Shown: in pieces, positions 55,440-64,000 of the stretch | Numbering within the stretch: the stretch's first letter is position 1 | Layout: each line of letters opens with the position of its first letter | Assembly (NCBI GenBank): GCA_036850595.1 | Contig: CM072163.1 | Coordinates: forward strand, 402,071-466,070 | Length of the DNA: 64,000 bases | Reading direction: 5' to 3' | Source: Rhyacichthys aspro | Lineage: Eukaryota; Chordata; Actinopteri; Gobiiformes; Rhyacichthyidae | Position numbers and translations under genes: made by a program | Notes under the pieces: model-generated | What the model saw: only the letters and a program-made list of their open reading frames with translations | What the model was told of the DNA's origin: nothing | The model's database searches: none

Positions 55440-55998
55440 GAACGTTTAAAGCATTTCAAAGTAAAATGTGTTTATAAAAAAAATCACAAGCTCCAGTCCC
55501 TGAGTTTCTTTTGTCCCTGTCTCAGACTCTCCTCCAAAATCAGTCTAGGGACCTCTCCTGCTTCTCTTTATTAAAAATAAAACACAAAATACTAATCCAT
55601 TTGACCAAACTGAAGTTTAGAGTTTAGCGTTAGCTTAGCTGTGACTTCAGCGTCAGACGACAATTATCTCCTCCTCGTTAAACATTACGTGATTGAATTG
55701 ACAGTATTTATCTGTGTTTTACGTTGTCTCCCTTTTCTCTGTTGATGCTTTTCTTTTTCAGCTGTTTCTCTGTTAAAGACATATTCAGCTGAAAATACAC
55801 TTTATCTGCAGCTATTAAACTTCCTGGAACGTCATGTGACAAGTGTCGACCAATGGGAGCTCTCCTTTGGAGCATGTGATTGTCAAGGTTTTCTGTTCCT
55901 GAATAGAGGTTCTCATCTATTACAATCCTAATAAACAGTAGATGGATCAGAAAGACTGTTTTTACAATAATCTTGGATTATTCCATTTTCACAACTAG
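55440..55998 (-). mobile_element. Dispersed CCAAT-bearing element, instance 10 (copy of 7)
   Basis: Duplicate of 45640-46200, with many single-base losses in runs, consistent with a poor contig end. Confidence 0.8.
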
Positions 55999-57789
55999 AA
56001 GAAGAAAAAAAATCAGGTACAGTCTGTTTAACTTGTGTCTAGTCTTCAGAATGAGAAAAGAGGAACCTCAGAAGTAGAATCCACTCCCAGAATGGACTAA
56101 ACGCTTTACAGGGCCTATCATAAATATGTTTAGTTTGGACCCAAGGAAGCAGAAACAAACATCCAAACAAGGCAAACAATTATAAAACAGATTTCATTTA
56201 AATTCTGATGTGTTTTTGAGATTTTGTTTGGTTCAGTAGAGCAAATTACACCACATTAGAAACCTTTGCAAGACGGTACGACTCACTGAAATAGATAAAT
56301 GAATCACGTTTTTATTTTTGCGTCTGAAAGTGCGGTGTATTCCCGTCGATAAACCTCCCACGTCCTTTTTACTGTATCATGAAATTTTGAGTGAGTCCTT
56401 CCTGTGTCTGTGGCCTATTTGCAGCCTCAGACTCAGAACCAGAGTCAGTCCCACTCAGAAGAAACAGAAGAAGATGGAACGGAAACGGAAACTCTGCTCA
56501 GACGGATCACATTACAGAACGCCCACAGCTGCTTCCTTCCTTCTTCTACTTCCTCGTCCTGTTTGTCTCTGCCGTTCTTCCACTGGGAAAATGGAGTTTT
56601 GATTCGTTTAAGCGGTTTGTCTCCTGAATGGATCGAGGATAAATCCTAAATACATTAAACACCTGAAGAAGTCTCATCTCCAGCAGCAGCCGGAGACGAA
56701 AAGTAGTTCAAAACTTTCATGTGAAGAAGAACGTAGGAGTAATTCAACTAGTTATTTTTGCTGACAACGCAATTTTCTTTTGGGAAGGGTTTGATCAATG
56801 CTGGGAAACTGTCAAATAATTTAGCTTTAAATTAAATTGGGAATCATAAAATAAATCAAGAAACTGAGTAAGAGATTGAGAACATTTAAAGAAGTTTTGC
56901 TTTAAAGATTGACACTAAAAACAATCCTTTTGACTTCTTTATGAACACAATTCTCTCAGATTTCTCAAGAAAATTTTTGTTTTTATCAAACTGAGAGATT
57001 TTACAACAACTATATTTCCCTTTTTTGTTTAATAAAGTTGAATTGAGTAAAGAGGAAGTGAATTACAGCAGACAGGAAGAAAAGTCTGAAAGGCTAAAAA
57101 TAACACATCACAAATGACTAAACCTAAACAAAAAAATGACCTAAACCTTTTAAAAAAACCTTTGGATGCGCTGAAGAGCTGTACGACTGGTGCTGTAAGC
57201 AGAGTGCACGGAGCTCGAACTCTCTGCAGCTGTTTGTACGTTACTTTCCGCTCTGGTTAACGTCAGAAACATGAATATTCTTTACATTTGTGTTGAACTA
57301 CTATCTTTATCAATCCCTGCTACATTTTCAAACTCATGCGTCCAGTAAAAAGCCCCACTTCCTGTTTCTCTAATCTCACTTCCTGCTCGGTTCAGGTGAC
57401 ATTAGCCGTGTTTAGGTGATATTTAACTCCACAGATAAAGAAGACAGCTGCTTACGTTACACTGCATTGGTAAATGTTAAGTCAAGTCTGAGGGAGACTT
57501 CCTGCTGCTCAAAGGTTTATTTGTCTCGAGTTTATTGTGCTGCTGTCACATGTTAAAACTCGTGTGAAAACAGCTGCTGACCCTGTGATAAATCTATTTC
57601 TAAAGCAGAAGTTAAAGGTTTGTGGATGTTTGGATTCTCCCAGTTCCACAAAACCAGTCTGTTGTGAAATAATGAGAGCTTTATATTTTTAACACCTGTC
57701 ACAACAGGACAAGATACAAGAAGAAAGGGTAGTAAAAAGTTAAAAAAACAATTGTTTTATATTTTTTGTATTTTATCCTGATTGTATGA

Positions 57790-58305
57790 ATTCCTGTCCT
57801 GCGAATGCCTCTCTGCTTCTTTTATTTAAAAAGAAGCTAAACCAGACCAATTTTCACCACAAAATATTAATATGTTACATTAAATCAAAGTTTAGAGCTT
57901 TGGAGTTTATCGTCGTAGACTGTAGTGATCCTGTAATTATCTCTGTCTCATAAAACACTGAAGCACTGACAACATTTATCCATGTTTCATTTGCTGCTGT
58001 TTCTCTATTTTCATCTTTTTGAGCTGTTTCTCTGTAAAATAAGACATATTTTCAACAGAATAACCCATTTCCTTGGTTTATTTCCTTGTTCCTTCGTTGT
58101 TGACATCAGTGTCGACCAATGGGAGCGCTCCTTTTTACCTGAAGTGAGCTGTGATTGGACAAAATCCTGCTGTGGACTGATCATTCTCATCTATTAAAAT
58201 CCTTCATTATAAAGACTAGATCACGTCTTAAGGTCTCATTTTTTCAGATGATTCCTGTTACAATAAACTTTAGGAGATTACACTGAAAAACTAAATGAAA
58301 CAATA
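57790..58305 (-). mobile_element. Dispersed CCAAT-bearing element, instance 11 (copy of 8)
   Basis: Duplicate of 48000-48500. Confidence 0.8.
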
Positions 58306-58384
58306 AAAAAAAACAGGTAATCCACGTTCAACTGGTCTCAGAAGAAGAATAAGCCAAACACAGTGAATGAAAGAGTGAGTAGTT

Positions 58385-58700
58385 GTCTCTCCTGCTTCTC
58401 TTTTATTAAAAAAAAATATTTACAAACTGGACCAATTATTTCTCCACAAAATATTAATACATTTCACAAAATTAAGTAGAATAATTAGAGTTTACTGTAA
58501 AAATTTTTAGCTCCGAATTTAACGCTGAGTATGCACGTTCTCTGTTTAATCTGCAGCCATTACTTCCTTATTGACATCAGCGTCGACCAATGGGAGCGCT
58601 CCTTTTTTCTGAAGCGAGCTGTGATTGGACAAAGCTTGGTTTATGACTCATTGATAATAAATCTTAATAATATTCTTAATTATAAAGTCTAGAGGAGGTC
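58385..58700 (-). mobile_element. Dispersed CCAAT-bearing element, instance 12, in an 818-bp insertion
   Basis: Diverged copy with GTCGACCAATGGGAGCGC at about 58581. It is present only in contig 4 and lies inside the block absent from contig 3, so presence/absence varies between the two copies. Confidence 0.75.
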
Positions 58701-58784
58701 TTAAGGCAGAGGTGTCAAACTCAAAGTGGTGAGGGGCCCCCAGAGTAAATAAGAATCCTCTCAGGGCCCGAGGATTGGGACACT

Positions 58785-58820
58785 TGAGTATCTTGAGTAT
58801 CTTGAGTATCTTGAGTATCG
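58785..58820 (+). repeat. 10-bp short tandem repeat in contig 4 insertion
   Basis: Four units of CTTGAGTATC within the 818-bp block missing from contig 3. Confidence 0.9.
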
Positions 58821-60919
58821 TGTTTGAATGTAAGGTTTCATCTTCATTGAAGTCTTTATCACATCAGTTTGATTTGAACATTCATTTCCTCCTTTTATGC
58901 CTCTTTTTACGCATCATTTTGTGAATTCTTTTCAGTCTGTGCTTCTTTAACCTCATTTAATCCCCATTTTGGTCTCTTTAAAATGCTTACCCCTGTATAA
59001 TGTCATTTTATGCTGGTGTTCTTTCCTATTTGCATGTCTTTAAAATAGTTGAGTGCCCTTTGTTTCTGATTAAGTCCCAAAAAAATCCTTTACCAAATGT
59101 ATTGTAGGGCCAGATATAACATTCTCAAGGCCTCTGGGTCTTGTTTTTTTTCTGATGATCCCTGTTACAACATGATTTAAGGTGATTAAATGGTTCTTTA
59201 TTGTCACATGCATTAAAAAAAATCACACAACACTGTTTAAGTTTTGCCAGGGTTTAACTTTTAGCTTTTTTTCCACTTAAGGAGCAAAAAAAAAACCAGT
59301 TGTGAAGTGTCCAGAGCAGTTTAGTGCAGCCCAATAGTGACTAATGAACAGTTCTGTGCACACCTGGACTCCTTCCTTGTAATCAGTTTCTCTAAATTAA
59401 AGTGTAACTCACCTCAGGCCCCGCCCCCTGACTGTTCCTGACAATAGACCCATTGTGACATGTCAAACTGTGTTATTGTTGTGTATTTTAGCTGCTCATT
59501 TAATCTGTTCCTCATTACGTTACCTTCGTCTCTTCCTTCGTGGAACCTGATCCGAGCCTGGTTTTTTTTTTTTTCAGATTTGTTGACAGATAAAAAAGTG
59601 GATGGCATGAAAACAGTAAACAAACCCTTTTGGCTGAACGTGTCCCGTCAGCAGTTCCTCAGACTTCATGTTTGATTTTGTGGTCTGTGGGGAAAATCCT
59701 TGTTGTTGCATGGGGTTTTTTCAGCTTCACCAAACACTAATAAGACATTTTACCTCCTCGTTGCTCAACGTTTGACCTCGGCTTATTTTGGTTCTTTCCA
59801 AAAAAAAAGAAAAAAAAAAAAAGAAAAACCCATTGCTCTTTAGGCCTTTTGATTTGATTTCTCGAATGTTGCCAGATCCGAGGCAATAGTTACCACAAAA
59901 TATCAAAACAAAAGAGTCGCCAGATTGTGTTCTCTTTGTTTTTAATAAAGTTGAAGTGAATAAAGCAGAAGTGAAGTAAAAATAACACAAACCCATAATA
60001 ACCAAAACCAAAATATGGGAACCAATCATTTTTTTTAACCTTTAGCTGAAGAGAGCAGTGCGACTGGTGCTGTAAGCAGAGTGCACAGGGCTGAATACTC
60101 TCTGCCGCGGTTTGTACGTTACTTTCCACAGTTTGGTTTAGTTTTTTCAAGGTTTTTTTGTGTCAGACCCATTAAAATTCTCTGGATTTGTGTTGAACTA
60201 ACCCCGTTGTGTTTTCAAACACATACGTGAAGTAAAAAGCCCCACTTCCTGTTTCTCTAATCTCACTTCCTGCTTGGTTATTAATTTGTTTTAAATGAAC
60301 AAATTAATTAAATAATGAACAAACTGGCACCCCTACGATTCAAACCAATTTCTAACTAGATGAAATATCGGACCTTAATTTTATTTATTTATTTATTTAT
60401 TTATGCAGTCACAAAATCGGTTGGACTTTCAGTTTATTCTGTTTTTGTTGGTTCTTTCCGGATTTAAATAAATAATGTTGCTGTGTTTACTCTTTGCCTG
60501 AGACTGTTTAGTCTAAAGTTGTTTATTTTAAGGCTGTTTTATCTGACTCTGTTTTATCTGTTTATCTGAGTCTAAAGATGTTCAGCCTGAGAATGTCCCA
60601 AAATGGACACCATACAAACAGAGCAAAGTGTGAAACTACATTTGCATTTACATGAAAAGCAATAGTTTTTAATCAAAACAAAATAAATATTACAAATGAG
60701 ACTTTAATGAGAAGAAAAAAGAGCCTTTGCAGTTTTGTATTTGGTTTCATTCTCTGTGTCATTTCATCACCAACAAGGAAGTAGTCTGTAAAAACCTGTG
60801 TGACAAAAGTAAACACCTGTTGAATGATGTAAACTTAAACCAAACAGAACAAAGGTTTGAGAAAGTCATGCGTGAGCGAGAGTTTAGAGAAACCTGTTTA
60901 AAGGCAGCTCAGACTCTGA

Positions 60920-61295
60920 CAAATGTAAGGTTCACTGGAGTCAAGTTTAGAGCTAAAACAGAACAGTTGTATCGCCACAGCTTTTATTTATACGTTTATT
61001 CAAAAGGGACAGAACAAAAAACAAGTGCAACCGGTTGGTCCATGACTTTAAGGCCTGTTTATAAAGAGAACCTTTCATTAAATCAACCTGGTCCTAGACG
61101 GTGATACTGACGAGAAACGGGATAAAATCATCACATGGAAGTACAATTTAAAAGACATTTAAGGACAAACAGGGTCTTTTAAGATGAAAGCAGTTCAAAT
61201 TAATCCCAGTAGTCTTTGTGATTTTATTTATTTGAGCTTCAAATTTTAAATGTGAGTCCAAAACCACTCCCAAATAATTGAAGTGAATTGTTTTT
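60920..61295 (-). mobile_element. LINE reverse-transcriptase remnant, contig 4
   Basis: Duplicate of 50300-50680 with the same broken motifs. Confidence 0.6.
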
Positions 61296-62429
61296 TGATT
61301 CATTTGTTTCTGGAAGCTGTCTGTTTTGGGAGTTTAACAGCAACTAATGAGGTGGTCTCTGATCAAATAAAGTAAAATGCTTCATTAATAATCACATATT
61401 AAGCTGTTAATAAACATGAACATAACTCAGTGTCTGATCTTCCATCGATTGCCTCCTTGTTTTCTGTTCAAATCTGTCTTTTCTCAGTCTATTCTATTGT
61501 TTTCTGCCATTTAAGACCATCATTTTGTTTGTTAAACCAGCAGCTCCAATGCATCTGTGGGGATTCTCATTCACCCGGGTCACAATCGAATAAAAGATTT
61601 TGCAGAAACTCTAACACTGACAAACACTAGCTACTGATAATAGCGATGCAGTTCAGAATTTGTCTCATTTCTGATCTTATCCTGTCGAATAAACATCTTG
61701 ATTTAAAAGCAGCAAAATGAAATAGTGTTTTTAGATGTTTTCAATGTTAAACTTTTCTCTGATAAAGTTCCAGCTGAATTATTGCCTCATTAGCGTCAAC
61801 AGATGGAGTAAGTAAATCAGGAAGTCATTTGTAAAAACTTGTCTGACAATAATAAACACCTGCTCAATGATGTCATGTTAGAGAACAAAGGTCAAAGGTG
61901 ATTCATGACAAACCTGTTTAAAAGAGCTCAGTGTCCGGAGTCTGTTATTGTGTGTTATTTGATGTTATTTATGGAAATGAGCTCCTGCTACAATCAGACA
62001 CATTCACTGCTGTAGCATTAGTTACAGATGTTCATTAATGTTACATAAATAAATCAATCTAATTCTGTCCGCTCTGTTCCACTGCTGTTTAAAAGCTCTC
62101 AGGGCAGACTCTTAGGCCACACTGCCCCCTGTACTTCCTCCAGAGCACTGCAGCTATAACTGATATTTATTGTGATTAATATATATAATAAATCAAAGTA
62201 AATGACACGTTGACTATAAAAAAATAAAGTTGTTGTGGCCCTAAATCCAAGTGAAACAGAACAATGTGGTGGCTCCAGTAGGGACGACATTAGGGAAACA
62301 GTTTACCTTCAGACCGACCTTTGGATGACTTCAGAGTCCTTTAACCGGGACCTTTAACTGGTAGATTAAACCGGGACAGTCCTGATCTGAAACCTCTGTC
62401 CCGTGTCCCGGTGGATATCTACAAAAACA

Positions 62430-62480
62430 CTCAAATGTCCTGATTTTACCCTCTTTCTGTCCCGAATGTCCTGATTTTTT
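62430..62480. repeat. 31-bp minisatellite, one unit plus partial
   Basis: Counterpart of 51838-52040 with five fewer units. Confidence 0.95.
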
Positions 62481-62798
62481 GACCCAAAGCAGTGCACTGT
62501 GTTTGAAACTCATTTGTCTGTAAACTGTCTGTGTGTCAATCACAGGGTTACCACGGCAACGGCAATATCAACCAATAGAAAAAGACCAACCGTGTTCCTC
62601 AGGTCTGTAGCTTAATAATGATTGGTTGTTAAGCGCGAAGCTAATGCTAAGCTAATTCTGCTCCAACGTTCACAGTTTGACCTTTTGACCTGTCATCAGC
62701 CGAAAAGAAAGGCTCCAGGAACAACACCGTCTCAGAAAAGCACTTAATATTCTTTCAAACACTGAAGAAAAGTTTGTTTATTTGAAGTGAAATAATTT

Positions 62799-63341
62799 TT
62801 AAAATTTTAACGTTAATCAGTTCAATCAGTTCACGTTTTTTTATTATTTGCTGATGTTTTATTAATTTCTGGTGACATTATTTTTCATTTGTTAATGTTA
62901 ATGTAAAGTATTTGAGGTAAAATTAAAATGTCAGTTTTTGGGGTTTGTAAATATGGTCACTCTAATGATGACTCACATAATGAAAGTTTTAAAACTCTGA
63001 AGGTCTCTGGTCTCGGTCTTGTCTTGATCTCAGTTAATGTTGTTCTGAACAGATGATGAAAGGAATGCTGTGTTTATTTGTTCATTTTATCCACTTATAC
63101 AAACCTACACAGAATAAAAGATGGCAGCTTCTTTAAATGATGCAATAACCCGTCAGACTGAGACGTACAGGGCTCTGTTTATCAAACACCAAGAGGAAGT
63201 GAGGAGCTTCACTGATGATGGAACACTTCCTCTGAAAATGAACAAACTAAAAATAACAACAGCAAACAGGTCGGAGTAAGACTGAGGTGGGTTTCAGGTC
63301 TAACTTCCTTTATGCTATTTATAATCTGATGAGACTAGTGT
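62799..63341. other. Block of about 540 bp present only in contig 4
   Basis: Absent from contig 3 at about 52365. It holds AT-rich sequence with no gene and no clear element. Confidence 0.75.
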
Positions 63342-63363
63342 CTTTACAAACGACAGAAATATG

Positions 63364-63364
63364 A

Positions 63365-63411
<47 letters not shown>

Positions 63412-63412
63412 G
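63364..63412. repeat. (ATT)n microsatellite, contig 4
   Basis: About 48 bp of ATT, longer than the contig 3 counterpart. About 70 bp that precede the array in contig 3 are absent here. Confidence 0.97.
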
Positions 63413-63830
63413 ATGATGAGAATTCCTTTATTTTGAAATCTGTTTTTAAAATCTAACTGGACTGTCAGGGTTCCTTCATAAAAATAACCTGGAAATTCAT
63501 TAAAATGTTCTGGAAAATATTATTATTTGTGAAAATTTAATTGTTTTTGTATTGTTTGGAATAAAAAAATGACAAAATAATAATAAGAAAACTCTTGAAG
63601 CTCCTGAAGTCTTTGATACAGTTTTTACTGAATGTTTTCTGCTCAGTCTCAGGTTTGTGGATTTGAAGTGAAATTCCTCAGGTTCCTTTTTGTGGATGTT
63701 GTTGTGTCTGAGATAAAATAAACTCAGATGAAAACAGTTTTAACTTCTTTGGTTTCTTTTGTTCTTTACAAGAACCTTCACAAACACAAACCTGGGCCTA
63801 AATACATCTCATTTTACAGAGATTAGAAGT

Positions 63831-64000
63831 TAGTTTAATATAGATGTGGTATATAAACAGCTACAGGTGAGTGAGAGGCCTTATATGGGTCACATTTGTA
63901 TTTAAACAGAATATAAATCTCAGCTCAAGATCTGCTGGAACGTACTCAGAAGTATTGATTATTTAGTATTGGTTTATAATCGACTCATTAGGGTTTAATG
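63831..64000. other. End of window, contig 4 unique sequence
   Basis: After homology with contig 3 stops, 170 bp of AT-rich sequence with no feature seen. Confidence 0.5.

Larger units (their letters stand above)
58323..59140. other. 818-bp block present only in contig 4
   Basis: Flanked by AATC on the left and TTGTTTTTTT on the right, which are adjacent at 48517-48528 in contig 3. It contains element instance 12, the CTTGAGTATC repeat and a GAGGTGTCAAACTC word (about 58710) like the terminus of vertebrate hAT-type elements. It may be an insertion here or a deletion in contig 3. Confidence 0.85.
55427..63830. repeat. Second duplicated segment, copy in contig 4
   Basis: This segment starts immediately after the gap at 55326-55425 and repeats 45607-52920. 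Its first 700 or so bases show many single-base losses relative to the partner, mostly in homopolymers (for example a TCTCCTTTGG run where the partner has TCTCCTTTTTGG). That is the usual look of a poorly polished contig end. This supports a failed overlap or unmerged haplotype rather than a biological duplication. Confidence 0.88.

Overview
The window is vertebrate nuclear DNA, almost certainly from a teleost fish. It is AT-rich, with long introns and dense minisatellites. Its two recognisable protein genes are the C-terminal half of gabbr1 (GABA-B receptor subunit 1, plus strand) and a complete four-exon tnf (TNF-alpha, minus strand). The two genes converge tail to tail. Their human orthologues lie in the extended MHC (6p22.1 and 6p21.33), so this looks like a fish segment with MHC-type linkage. 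One tRNA-Pro(UGG) gene lies on the minus strand near 53.0 kb. Three runs of N (13667-13764, 29415-29514, 55326-55425) divide the window into four contigs. Layout: contig 1 (1-13666) holds the last four gabbr1 exons (copy A) and a long downstream region. Contig 2 (13765-29414) holds six gabbr1 exons (copy B), four of which repeat copy A at very high identity. Contig 3 (29515-55325) holds tnf (33589-38691), its promoter and putative 3' UTR, a long gene-poor stretch and the tRNA. Contig 4 (55426-64000) repeats 45607-52920 of contig 3 with indels and has no recognisable gene. Both large duplications abut assembly gaps. The copies differ mainly by homopolymer indels, minisatellite length and a few insertions, so I read them as two haplotypes placed in tandem by the assembler rather than true duplications. 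Copy B of gabbr1 is the intact reading. In copy A the last exon carries frameshifts, including one on the ER-retention motif. The most striking non-genic structure is an 11-bp minisatellite of about 2.1-2.3 kb (about 193-210 units) that runs straight into the 3' splice site of a gabbr1 exon. On the sense strand it has no AG dinucleotide and repeats a branch-point-like CTCAC. On the antisense strand each main unit is a strong 5' splice-site match (CAG|GTGAGA) and also a ZEB1/Snail-type E-box. Other notable items are a 45-bp minisatellite filling about 1.1 kb of tnf intron 1, a 21-bp minisatellite family present at several loci, a dispersed CCAAT-bearing element present about a dozen times (twice as inverted pairs), a compact kappaB/CRE-like/TATA tnf promoter, and several CTCF-like motifs, two of which differ between the gabbr1 copies. 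All functional statements rest on protein families recognised by eye. No alignment or database search was run.
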